Source of the DNA: JABDJX01 sp039942715
Lineage (GTDB): Bacteria > Pseudomonadota > Alphaproteobacteria > Rhodobacterales > Rhodobacteraceae
Assembly: GCA_039942715.1 (NCBI GenBank)
Contig: JBDVBY010000009.1
Coordinates: forward strand, 1 to 12,092
Length of the DNA: 12,092 nt
Reading direction: 5' to 3'
Part shown: positions 1 through 5,853 of the stretch, in pieces
How the letters are laid out: each line of letters opens with the position of its first letter
Numbering within the stretch: position 1 is the stretch's first letter
Translations under genes and position numbers: made by a program
Notes under the pieces: generated by a model
Database searches by the model: none
The model's input: only the letters and a program-made list of their open reading frames with translations
Told to the model about the DNA's origin: nothing

Positions 1-351
1 GCGATCCCGGCGCTTTGTGACGTAGCTCTCGAGCACCTCGCCCTCATGATCTACCGCCCGCCAAAGGTAGTGCATCTCGCCATTGATCTTCACGAAGACC
101 TCGTCCAAATGCCATTTCCACTTGCTTGACTTCAACCCCTGAATCCGGCGCTTTTTGATCTCACTGGCGAACATCGGGCCAAAGCGGTTCCACCAGAAGC
201 GAACCGTTTCATGGCTGATTTCGATCCCACGTTCGTGGAGCAGGTCTTCGACGTTTCGAAGGGAGAGCGGAAATCTGACGTACAGCATCACTGCCAGGCG
301 AATGATCTCAGGGCTAGTTTTAAAGTAGCGAAATGGATTGGATTTAGTCAT
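1..351 (-). CDS. IS6-family transposase, N-terminal part (cut by window edge)
   Basis: The minus strand reads 117 codons from ATG at 351 down to base 1, where the window ends. The protein starts MTKSNPFRYFKTSPEII and has the layout of IS6/IS26-type transposases: an N-terminal helix-turn-helix region (about residues 12-55, with LSLRNVEDLLHERGIEIS), then the start of the DDE catalytic core with WHLDEVFVKI. Asp83 there would be the first catalytic acid. Members of this family are about 230-240 residues, so roughly half is visible and the other two acidic residues lie outside the window. No frameshift or stop is seen in the visible part. The family moves DNA by replicative transposition and often assembles accessory islands. 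Family assignment is confident; the exact IS name is not known. Confidence 0.9.
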   Translation of the reverse strand, partial: MTKSNPFRYFKTSPEIIRLAVMLYVRFPLSLRNVEDLLHERGIEISHETVRFWWNRFGPMFASEIKKRRIQGLKSSKWKWHLDEVFVKINGEMHYLWRAVDHEGEVLESYVTKRRDR

Positions 352-386
352 TCTGCGAGGCTAGGTGCATCCCCTGCTCGGCTCAA

Positions 387-408
387 GCCGGATTAATCTG
401 ACAGAGCC
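387..408 (-). repeat. Probable terminal inverted repeat of the IS6-like element
   Basis: Read on the minus strand from 408, the sequence begins GGCTCTGTCAGATTAATCCG, which matches the usual GGCTCTGT-type ends of IS6-family elements and lies 36 bp outside the transposase start codon. This places the element boundary at about 408. The other end is outside the window, so the repeat cannot be paired. IS6 elements normally create 8-bp target duplications; bases 409-416 would be one copy. Confidence 0.65.
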
Positions 409-441
409 CCATCCATGATTTGCCAACAATATTGTAGCTTT

Positions 442-475
442 CCGCGCGCATTAATCTGCGCGCGGGCGGTTTTTT
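442..475 (+). terminator. Rho-independent terminator pointing right
   Basis: A perfect 9-bp GC-rich stem (442-450 CCGCGCGCA with 457-465 TGCGCGCGG, loop TTAATC) is followed by GCGG and six T residues at 470-475. The T run is on the plus strand, so it would stop rightward transcription, not the leftward GST gene. No rightward gene now precedes it. It may be the leftover terminator of a gene displaced by the IS insertion, or it may shield the 3' end of the GST gene from transcription reading in from the left. Confidence 0.65.
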
Positions 476-478
476 AGA

Positions 479-1207
479 TTACCAGTTATGAGCTGGAACG
501 ATAGCGCCGCGTTTGACTGCAGGCCGTTCATTAAAGCGGTCCATATAGGCTGATAGGTTTTTGCGATCTCGCAGACCGGTAACTTCGGCTGCGTTGTAGA
601 ACACTTCGATGCAATTAAGCCAAGGAACAACGGCCATGTCAGCGATCGAGTAGCTTCCGGCTAGCCAGTCGCGACCTTCAAGGCGACGTTCGATCACGTC
701 GAACAGGCGTTTGACTTCATTCAAGTATCGCTCAAGTGGACGCTTATCTTCGATCTCTTTGCCAGCAAAAACCAAAAAGAATCCAAGCTGACCACACATC
801 GGACCGAGGCCGCCCATTTGAAACATCAACCATTGCTGCACTTCCCAGCGTTCCGCCTCCGTTGCCCCTTGGAATTTTCCCGCCTTTTCCGCTAAGTAAG
901 AAAGGATTGCTCCGCTTTCAAACAGGCCAAACGCCTGACCTTCCGGTCCATCCGGATCGACAATCGCAGGAATTTTGTTGTTGGGGTTGAGCGACAAAAA
1001 CTCAGGCGTCGTTACGCCTTCGTCGTTTAAAAGTACCTTATGCGCTTCATATTCCACGCCGAGCTCTTCCAACATGATCGACACCTTTTGACCGTTTGGT
1101 GTGGGAAGGGAGTAAAGCTGAAGAATGTTCGGGTTTTTGGCAGGCCAGCGGCCCGAGATTGGCAAGTTTTCGACAGAGGCTTCGGCTGTTGTGATGGCAT
1201 CAAGCAT
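479..1207 (-). CDS. Glutathione S-transferase, Nu-class-like (YfcG/YghU type)
   Basis: 242-residue protein. The thioredoxin-like domain (about residues 28-112) contains LYSLPTPNGQKV, with Thr36 and Asn38 at the positions Nu-class enzymes use to hold the glutathione thiol. It also has TPEFLSLNPNNKIPAIVDPD with cis-Pro80, and LFESGAILSYLAEK, whose Glu97-Ser98 bind the glutathione gamma-glutamyl group. The helical C-terminal GST domain follows, with SYSIADMAVVPWL near residue 190. Nu-class proteins act as disulfide-bond oxidoreductases and peroxidases in the cytoplasm. YfcG is about 215 residues; this one carries about 27 extra N-terminal residues. The ATG at 1207 has an AGGA sequence 8 bases upstream. 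It is transcribed away from the VOC gene, and an operator-like site lies at 1342-1361. A role in glutathione-dependent electrophile clearance is inferred from family and context. Confidence 0.9.
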   Translation of the reverse strand: MLDAITTAEASVENLPISGRWPAKNPNILQLYSLPTPNGQKVSIMLEELGVEYEAHKVLLNDEGVTTPEFLSLNPNNKIPAIVDPDGPEGQAFGLFESGAILSYLAEKAGKFQGATEAERWEVQQWLMFQMGGLGPMCGQLGFFLVFAGKEIEDKRPLERYLNEVKRLFDVIERRLEGRDWLAGSYSIADMAVVPWLNCIEVFYNAAEVTGLRDRKNLSAYMDRFNERPAVKRGAIVPAHNW

Positions 1208-1337
1208 TGCGTTTATCCTAAGGGCTTATTGTCTGTGAAATTCGAGGTGCGCGCTGAACGGTACGACTTGAATTTGTCTTTGAGGTTTTCAGAAGTGTCA
1301 TTTCCAAGCGCCAGACTTAAGGGGATTGTGTCTCGAT

Positions 1338-1366
1338 TGCATATCTATACATCAGTAGATACTCAA
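1338..1366 (-). promoter_or_regulatory. GST promoter with embedded operator site A
   Basis: On the minus strand, TTGAGT (1366-1361) and TATGCA (1343-1338) are separated by exactly 17 bases, a good sigma-70 layout. The spacer is almost completely filled by the 20-bp element TATCTATACATCAGTAGATA (plus strand, 1342-1361), which has inverted TATCTA/TAGATA arms and matches site D at 17 of 20 positions. A protein bound here would block RNA polymerase, as TetR-family repressors usually do. Confidence 0.6.
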
Positions 1367-1523
1367 GTCTAAATGCGACGCCACCTCTCACAAATGCGTG
1401 AAGCGATGGACACCTAAATTCGTCAGTTTGCGACATTAATTTAGCACTAACTTTCTGATTCGGACATTGCAGAGACGCACTCAATGCACTCGCAGAAAGA
1501 AGTGCTATCCCACAAGACTGGCC

Positions 1524-1549
1524 TTGCAATATATATATATATATAGATG
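1524..1549 (+). promoter_or_regulatory. VOC promoter region with operator site B
   Basis: The -35-like TTGCAA (1524-1529) is followed at once by the 20-bp element TATATATATATATATAGATG (1530-1549), which matches site D at 17 of 20 positions. Its left half has become a plain TA repeat (1529-1545), so the palindrome is less obvious than at sites A and D. A clear -10 hexamer is not visible; ATGCTA after a 17-base gap is the best candidate and is weak. Confidence 0.5.
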
Positions 1550-1638
1550 CTAGGTGAGGTCGGCCGCCCTATCTCGGCAAGCCGGTCACTTTCAGCACGA
1601 AGTAGTGCGAACGCCTTTTTTGACCTGAGGAACACCAA

Positions 1639-2070
1639 ATGGCCCAGATAAATGCTGAATTGGCACCAAGTCGCATCATGCTAGCGATGCTGCGTGTCAG
1701 CGACCTTGAAGCATCCATCGCGTTTTACCGTGATATGCTGGGCATGCGCGAAATACGCCGGGAGACTTTTGACACCGTCAGTTTTACGGCGGTCTATATG
1801 GGCTATGGTGAAGAAGAAGATGGCGTCGTGATTGAGCTGACTCATAACTGGGAAAACGACGGTTATGAGCATGGGACGGCCTTTGGGAATATCACCCTCG
1901 CCGTTAAGGACGTCTATGCGGTTGAAGCATTCCTAAAGGAAAATGGCGTCACAATCCTGCGTCCTGCGGGCGAGCTGCCGTTCACGCCGAAAGAAACGGG
2001 CCGCATATACACGCTGGCGCATATTGCTGATCTGGACGGATATCGGATTGAATTGATCCAATCAGAATAG
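1639..2070 (+). CDS. VOC-family protein, glyoxalase-I-like, with altered metal site
   Basis: 143 residues forming two beta-alpha-beta-beta-beta modules of the vicinal-oxygen-chelate fold (about residues 13-70 and 82-140). It closely resembles bacterial GloA: AMLRVSDLEASIAFYRDMLGM, VVIELTHNW, YEHGTAFGNI and DLDGYRIELI line up with the known enzyme. GloA isomerises the glutathione-methylglyoxal adduct using His5, Glu56, His74 and Glu122 (E. coli numbering, recalled alignment). Here both glutamates are kept (Glu66, Glu138), but the histidines are replaced by Leu15 and Asn84. It may therefore bind metal differently, act on another electrophile, or bind without classic catalysis. The ATG at 1639 has TGAGGAA 6-7 bases upstream. 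Operator site B lies about 90 bp upstream, and a terminator follows at 2080-2117, so it is probably transcribed alone. Confidence 0.85.
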   Translation: MAQINAELAPSRIMLAMLRVSDLEASIAFYRDMLGMREIRRETFDTVSFTAVYMGYGEEEDGVVIELTHNWENDGYEHGTAFGNITLAVKDVYAVEAFLKENGVTILRPAGELPFTPKETGRIYTLAHIADLDGYRIELIQSE

Positions 2071-2079
2071 CTTTAGAGG

Positions 2080-2117
2080 ATGGGGGGGCTGCATGGATGA
2101 AGTCCTGCCCCATTTTT
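2080..2117 (+). terminator. Probable Rho-independent terminator after the VOC gene
   Basis: ATGGGG (2080-2085) pairs with CCCCAT (2108-2113), with further partial pairing inside. A run of T follows (2113-2117). It sits 10 bp after the VOC stop codon and before the EamA gene, suggesting that the two plus-strand genes are separate units. Confidence 0.55.
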
Positions 2118-2157
2118 CTAATCAACACTCACTGAGCCAGCGACCTATAGTGCGACG

Positions 2158-3066
2158 ATGATTAACTTACTTCTATTTGTCTCCACCGTGCTGATTTGGG
2201 GCACAACTTGGATCGCCATCACATTTCAGATCGGGCCCGTGGATGTCGTGGTGTCGGTATTTTACCGATTTGCCATCGCTTACTTGGGTTTTATCATTGG
2301 GCTTGCGGTGATGGGGCGGCTACATCTTCCTGCGCAATGGCGCTTTGTTGTGCTCCAGGCCTGCTGCCTGTTCAGCTTTAACTTCCTTTGCTTCTATCAC
2401 GCGACCTCTCTGATCCCCTCGGGGCTCGTGTCGGTGATCTTTTCACTGTCTGCGATCTTCAACGCCCTGAACGCGCGTATTATTTTTGGTCAATCCATCA
2501 GCCGACGCACAATCATCGCGGGCATGATCGGAGCAAGTGGTGTTGTCTTGTTGTTCTGGCGCGATTTAACTATCGCCCTTGACACCGATGCATTGCGCGG
2601 CATCGGCTGGGCCGTGGTCGGTACTTTGTTGTTCTCGCTTGGCAACATGATGTCGCGCAAAAATTCGCAACACGATGTCTCCCCCACAACCGCAAATGCC
2701 TGGGGCATGGGGATTGGCGCGGCAATGCTGGCGGCAATCGCTTGGGCCAGTGGCGCGTCTTTCGCTGTCCCTGCAACGGTTAGCTACTTCGGCGCATTGG
2801 CGTATTTGTCGGTGATTGGCTCTGTGGTTGGATTTAGCACATACTTGCTCATGGTGGCGCGCATGGGGTCAGACAAAGCGGCTTATGCAACAGTCCTATT
2901 CCCGGTCGTCGCTCTTGTTCTGTCGACCTTCTTTGAAGGCTATGTCTGGCACACAACAGCTTTGGTCGGTGTTGCACTCACTATGCTTGGCAACCTCGTC
3001 ATGTTCGTGAACTTTCCGCGGTCGGTCAAGCAATCTTCCTCGCCAGAACAATGCCAACAACCATAA
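2158..3066 (+). CDS. EamA-family (DMT superfamily) membrane transporter
   Basis: 302 residues with about ten hydrophobic membrane-spanning segments arranged as two five-helix EamA repeats (roughly residues 5-135 and 148-290). The start LLLFVSTVLIWGTTWIAI and the following PVDVVVSVFYRFAIAYLG are typical of the first repeat. The second repeat starts near GIGWAVVGTLLFSLGNMMSR and includes LAYLSVIGSVVGFSTYLLMV. Members export metabolites, amino acids or drugs across the inner membrane; the substrate cannot be told from the sequence. There is no clear Shine-Dalgarno before the ATG at 2158, and TATAGT at 2146-2151 could be a -10 box giving a very short leader. No operator-like site precedes it. Its 3' end overlaps the convergent YdcZ-type gene by 41 bp. 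Confidence 0.85.
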   Translation: MINLLLFVSTVLIWGTTWIAITFQIGPVDVVVSVFYRFAIAYLGFIIGLAVMGRLHLPAQWRFVVLQACCLFSFNFLCFYHATSLIPSGLVSVIFSLSAIFNALNARIIFGQSISRRTIIAGMIGASGVVLLFWRDLTIALDTDALRGIGWAVVGTLLFSLGNMMSRKNSQHDVSPTTANAWGMGIGAAMLAAIAWASGASFAVPATVSYFGALAYLSVIGSVVGFSTYLLMVARMGSDKAAYATVLFPVVALVLSTFFEGYVWHTTALVGVALTMLGNLVMFVNFPRSVKQSSSPEQCQQP

Positions 3067-3469
3067 ATGCGATTCCGGCAAGTTTTCGCAGCGACACCTC
3101 ATTTTTAATGGCGCCAAACAAACCAAAATGATCGATTGCTGTCGTGGCAACGATCTGACCCAACAGCACCAGAAAAATTGCGTTTCCTAGTCCAATGATC
3201 GGCGAGATGGCCGTCACAGATAAAACGTAAAAGACCACGAAGAACCCACCAGAGAATGTCCAAAGCGGCGGCATCTGTACAGGCAGTTTGGGCACACCTT
3301 GGAACAGCAACAGATAAGTCGCAGACAGCAGGAAGCCGAACATCATAAGGATGACAGTTGCAAAAACAGGGCTTGCCAGCCGGGCGCCAAGGTTTGCATT
3401 GATGGCAGCCATTGTCGGGATGCCAATGCCAGCACCAAAAACAATTGCGCCTAGGATGAGGGCTTTCAT
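3026..3469 (-). CDS. YdcZ-type (DUF606, DMT superfamily) small membrane protein
   Basis: 147 residues from ATG at 3469, preceded by AAGGA at 7 bases. The frame stays open back to 3541, but the extra 24 residues are polar, unlike the family, and lack a ribosome site. The protein has five hydrophobic helices, starting MKALILGAIVFGAGIGIPTM, with PPLWTFSGGFFVVFYVLSV and LGNAIFLVLLGQIVATTAID in the middle and FMVVGIVLARK at the end. This matches the five-helix YdcZ/DUF606 proteins of about 140-150 residues, half-size relatives of EamA transporters. Substrate unknown. It lies 68 bp downstream of the AhpD-like gene on the same strand and is probably co-transcribed. Its end overlaps the convergent EamA gene. 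Confidence 0.8.
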   Translation of the reverse strand: MKALILGAIVFGAGIGIPTMAAINANLGARLASPVFATVILMMFGFLLSATYLLLFQGVPKLPVQMPPLWTFSGGFFVVFYVLSVTAISPIIGLGNAIFLVLLGQIVATTAIDHFGLFGAIKNEVSLRKLAGIAFMVVGIVLARKIA

Positions 3470-3537
3470 AGTGTCGTCCTTATTGTATCCGTTTGGCCAA
3501 ACCAAAAGGCTTGACCAAATAGTGTTAAGTGGCTGAT

Positions 3538-4110
3538 TCACTCAGCAGCGACTTTTGCTTCAGGCGCGCTCCAGACATTCGCCTGGAATTGAACGTCAAC
3601 CGGCGTTTGTGCGATGTGGTTGGTGTAGTTTGACAGTGTTTTCAAACCAGTGCCAAGGATGACGTCAAGAATGTTCGCTTGCGTATAACCAGCAGCCAGA
3701 AACGCATCGACGTCCGCTTGATCCAAATGACCGCGCGCTTCATTCATGCGCACTGCAAAGACCTGCAAGGCACGCAGTTTTGGATCTGCAATTTCTGTAC
3801 CATTGCGCAACGCTTCAATCACATCGGCAGGCACGTTTTGCATTTGCGAAATCGTAGAATGTGCTGCCATACAATATGTGCAACCATTCAGACGATTGTT
3901 GGTCATCAAAACGATTTGACGCTCTGTGGCAGTCAGGTCGGTCTTGTCAAAATGACCAGCCAAGACGCCATACGCTTCTACCATAGCCGGGGAGTTTGCA
4001 AAGGTTGCGGTCAAGTTTGGGATAAAGCCAAATGCTTTTTTCGCGCCTTCCAGAAAAGGTTTGCTGGCTTCTGGCGCTGTGTCGAGAGTTTGGACAGGTA
4101 GGACAGACAT
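3538..4110 (-). CDS. AhpD-like / carboxymuconolactone-decarboxylase-family protein
   Basis: 190-residue, all-helical cytoplasmic protein. The AhpD-like core (about residues 40-130) carries NGCTYCMAAHS, giving the redox motif Cys77-x-x-Cys80-x-x-x-His84. TERQIVLMTNNRLN precedes it, as in peroxidase-related members of this superfamily. In AhpD these cysteines and the histidine reduce peroxides using a thiol-disulfide cycle; here the substrate and electron donor are unknown. The start at 4110 has AGGAG 6 bases upstream. It is 111 bp downstream of the NTF2-like gene, with a hairpin between them, and 68 bp upstream of the YdcZ-type gene, so a three-gene minus-strand unit driven from the site C promoter is likely. 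No operator-like site is visible directly upstream of this gene. Confidence 0.85.
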   Translation of the reverse strand: MSVLPVQTLDTAPEASKPFLEGAKKAFGFIPNLTATFANSPAMVEAYGVLAGHFDKTDLTATERQIVLMTNNRLNGCTYCMAAHSTISQMQNVPADVIEALRNGTEIADPKLRALQVFAVRMNEARGHLDQADVDAFLAAGYTQANILDVILGTGLKTLSNYTNHIAQTPVDVQFQANVWSAPEAKVAAE

Positions 4111-4182
4111 AGTATTCTCCTAGGGATTGAGCCAATCAGGTTTCGAATTGGTGCTGTATTGGGGTTGGGATGAACGGTATTC

Positions 4183-4209
4183 CCGAAGGCTTAGAGACAA
4201 AGCCTTCAG
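4183..4209 (-). other. Intercistronic hairpin between NTF2-like and AhpD-like genes
   Basis: GAAGGCTT (4185-4192) and AAGCCTTC (4200-4207) form a perfect 8-bp stem with a 7-base loop, extended by one or two further pairs including a wobble. It lies just after the NTF2-like stop codon. The minus-strand transcript continues GGGAATA after the stem, so there is no U run. It looks more like a processing or stabilising hairpin, or a leaky terminator, than a full stop. Confidence 0.45.
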
Positions 4210-4221
4210 CAATTGAGGGAT

Positions 4222-4641
4222 TTAGTTCTTTGCGTGGGAATCGTAGACTTTCGAGCTGATCTTCCAGGTGCCATCTTTCTTATAGAGCACGAAGAAGTCG
4301 GTGTAGCGCATGCCGCCCCAGTTCAGGAATTCAACACTTGCTGCGGCTGCGGGGCCGGACACATTGATCCATGCGATGTGGCTTTTGACATCAGGTGCGG
4401 CGCCTCCGGCGGAAACGGCTTCACCGAATGCTTCGGGGTCCATTTCATAGTAAGTGCCTTCAACTGATCCAACGATGTGCGCGTGGTCAAAAAAAGCACT
4501 GCGTGCAAGCGCGCCGTCGCCGGGCTTGGCAGAATCGATGTAAATCTGAAGTGCCGCTTTGATGGCATCGTATTCAGCAAAGCTGTGCGCTTCGTCAACA
4601 GCAGTGATTGCTGTCAGGTTATGTTGTGTTCCGTCAGGCAT
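4222..4641 (-). CDS. NTF2-like protein (putative lumazine-binding type), full length
   Basis: 139 residues from ATG at 4641. An upstream in-frame ATG at 4653 would add MELT, but the bases encoding that peptide contain GGAG placed 6 bases before the 4641 ATG, an excellent ribosome site, so the inner start is preferred. The protein has an alpha+beta NTF2-like layout: helices AVDEAHSFAEYDAIKAALQIYIDSAK, then RSAFFDHAHIVGSVEGTYYE, then strands including INVSGPAAAASVEFLNW, YTDFFVLYKKDGTWKIS and a SKVYDSHAKN tail. This fits the putative lumazine-binding / SnoaL-like group of small polar-ketosteroid-isomerase-fold proteins, which bind or act on small organic molecules; the ligand is unknown. Operator site C lies about 40 bp upstream. 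A shortened homologue is encoded at 5550-5807, beyond the TetR gene. Confidence 0.75.
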   Translation of the reverse strand: MPDGTQHNLTAITAVDEAHSFAEYDAIKAALQIYIDSAKPGDGALARSAFFDHAHIVGSVEGTYYEMDPEAFGEAVSAGGAAPDVKSHIAWINVSGPAAAASVEFLNWGGMRYTDFFVLYKKDGTWKISSKVYDSHAKN

Positions 4642-4679
4642 TGTTAACTCCATTAGCGTGTGTGTTTCGTCTGAGGCTT

Positions 4680-4707
4680 TATCTATCTATATAACGATAG
4701 AATACAA
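4680..4707 (-). promoter_or_regulatory. Promoter of the NTF2-AhpD-YdcZ unit with operator site C
   Basis: On the minus strand the -35-like TTGTAT (4707-4702) is followed two bases later by the 20-bp element, which on the plus strand reads TATCTATCTATATAACGATA (4680-4699) and matches site D at 16 of 20 positions with conserved TATC/GATA ends. AGATAA after a 17-base spacer is a possible -10. The element thus fills the promoter spacer, as at site A. Confidence 0.55.
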
Positions 4708-4776
4708 GGGTAAAATTTGGAACCTCTGTTTTGCCGCATCGCACGGCAGAAAAATGTGAGACGTTTGAACTGAGGC

Positions 4777-4816
4777 TTGACTGCAAGGTGCTGATATATA
4801 TGTAGGCACTCAGGAG
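4777..4816 (+). promoter_or_regulatory. TetR gene promoter and ribosome site
   Basis: TTGACT (4777-4782) and TATGTA (4799-4804) are 16 bases apart, and AGGAG (4812-4816) sits 7 bases before the ATG. The -10 region contains TGATATATATGTAG, whose reverse strand shares the run ACATATATA with the operator core. The outer TATC/GATA bases are missing, so self-regulation through it would be weak at best. Confidence 0.45.
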
Positions 4817-4823
4817 AATACAC

Positions 4824-5357
4824 ATGACTGATACCAAAACACGCATCCTTGATCTGGCCGAAGAGCTTACCCAAACGCGCGGCTTTAACGGCTTTAGCTA
4901 CATTGATCTGGCGGCCGGTGTTGGCGTTAAGACCTCAAGTATTCACTATCATTTCAAGGCAAAGGCCGACTTGGCGCTCGCTTTGGTTGAACGCTTGCGT
5001 GAAGTGCATCAAGCCGCGAGTGATGCGTTCGACAAGAACATGAGCAATCCGGAAGATCGACTTCGAGCGCTCATTAGTCACTTTGAAGGCTATGTTAAGA
5101 ATGATAAAATTTGCATGTGCGGGATGATGGCTGCCGAGTTTGCGACGGTCAGCCCCGACGTGCATCGTGCATTGGCCTTCTACTTCCGTGACTTGCAAAA
5201 GTGGCTTGTACAGCAGTTTGTCGAAATGGGGCACACTGACCCACAGCAATCAGCACTGTCGTTCCTAAGTGCGCTTGAAGGTTCGCATCTTTTGGCCCGT
5301 GTCGAGGGCGACCCTGACCTCGTTGGCAAGGCACTTGATTCCTATCTGACAAACTAG
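4824..5357 (+). CDS. TetR-family transcriptional regulator, probable electrophile-responsive repressor
   Basis: 177 residues. The N-terminal DNA-binding domain (about residues 5-50) has TRILDLAEELTQTRGFNGFSYIDLA and the recognition region GVKTSSIHYHFKAKADL, the classic TetR signature. The remaining helices form the ligand-binding and dimerisation domain. Cys97 and Cys99 lie in KICMCGMMAAEF at the start of a helix. On a recalled alignment Cys97 falls at the position of Cys106 of E. coli NemR, the residue sensing hypochlorite and electrophiles; this is suggestive, not proven. The gene lies between two divergently oriented NTF2-containing units whose promoters carry the shared 20-bp palindrome. 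The usual TetR logic and the position make it the best candidate to bind all four sites. The name nemR is not assigned because the operator differs from the one known in E. coli. Confidence 0.88.
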   Translation: MTDTKTRILDLAEELTQTRGFNGFSYIDLAAGVGVKTSSIHYHFKAKADLALALVERLREVHQAASDAFDKNMSNPEDRLRALISHFEGYVKNDKICMCGMMAAEFATVSPDVHRALAFYFRDLQKWLVQQFVEMGHTDPQQSALSFLSALEGSHLLARVEGDPDLVGKALDSYLTN

Positions 5358-5471
5358 CCTCTCCTTACGATCAAAATCCGTAGACAGATTTGCGTGGTTG
5401 CCCTTGGGCTGTGATTTTGGGCGCATAAGTAAGAGCAGCGAAAAATTCTGATATGAAGTTTCCGTGAAGTG

Positions 5472-5513
5472 TTGAAATGTGACTTCCAATATTTATCTAT
5501 ACATATATAGATA
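5472..5513 (+). promoter_or_regulatory. Promoter of the NTF2-OYE unit with operator site D
   Basis: The 20-bp element TATCTATACATATATAGATA (5494-5513) is a perfect palindrome in its 8-bp arms around a CATA centre and is the best copy of the four. TTGAAA (5472-5477) is a possible -35; TATCTA or TCTATA inside the element, 16 or 18 bases on, is a possible -10. The operator would therefore overlap the -10 region. The start codon of the first gene is 37 bp downstream. Confidence 0.6.
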
Positions 5514-5549
5514 GTCGCAATACGAAACACTCACACATGGAACACAGAC

Positions 5550-5807
5550 ATGACACCGCAAATGACTCACCGCGACATTGCACGCATCAATGAAGTTCTA
5601 ACTTCTTCCTTTGGCCAATCACACACACCATGCCCAGACCAAGGCCACTATGTTTCGTCCATTGATCTATCTGGCGAAGCCGCCGCAGCAATTGTCGAAT
5701 TCAGTGATTGCTCGGGGATGTCCTTCACGGATGTCTACGTTCTTCAAAAGCAAAATGATGACTGGGCCATTGATAGCAAGGCTTGGGATTCACACGCCTA
5801 CCTGTAA
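5550..5807 (+). CDS. Short NTF2-like protein, half-length homologue of the 4222-4641 product
   Basis: 85 residues with GGAA about 7 bases before the ATG at 5550. From residue 33 it matches the end of the minus-strand NTF2-like protein: SIDLSGEAAAAIVEFSDCSGMSFTDVYVL against INVSGPAAAASVEFLNWGGMRYTDFFVL, then WAIDSKAWDSHAYL against WKISSKVYDSHAKN. The first helices and FFDHAHIVGS region of the full-length protein are absent, so an independent NTF2 fold is unlikely unless the protein dimerises or pairs with its partner. It may be a deletion-shortened but expressed paralogue, since the frame is intact with a good ribosome site behind an excellent operator. It sits 46 bp before the OYE gene and is probably co-transcribed. 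Function unknown. Confidence 0.7.
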   Translation: MTPQMTHRDIARINEVLTSSFGQSHTPCPDQGHYVSSIDLSGEAAAAIVEFSDCSGMSFTDVYVLQKQNDDWAIDSKAWDSHAYL

Positions 5808-5853
5808 CTCCCTCGTCCACTTCCACCCCTTTCTCTCACCCTAAGGAAATGTA

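Larger units (their letters stand above)
1208..1638. promoter_or_regulatory. Divergent regulatory region between GST and VOC genes
   Basis: This 431-bp stretch has no convincing gene; short open frames in it lack ribosome sites and family resemblance. It holds two operator-like sites, 1342-1361 facing the GST gene and 1530-1549 facing the VOC gene, about 170 bp apart. The predicted GST promoter implies a leader of roughly 120 nt, in which I see no recognisable riboswitch or strong hairpin. Confidence 0.6.

Noticed and set aside
211..396. Plus-strand open frame of 61 codons within the IS region
   Set aside because: It lies antisense to the clear IS6 transposase frame and has no family resemblance.
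3470..3541. Upstream extension of the YdcZ-type gene to 3541
   Set aside because: The ATG at 3469 has a good ribosome site and gives the normal family length; the added 24 residues are polar and unlike a YdcZ N-terminus.
4791..4810. Fifth operator copy in the TetR gene's own promoter
   Set aside because: Only the central ACATATATA run is shared; the outer TATC/GATA bases are absent and the best 20-base alignment is poor, so it is noted only as a weak possibility.
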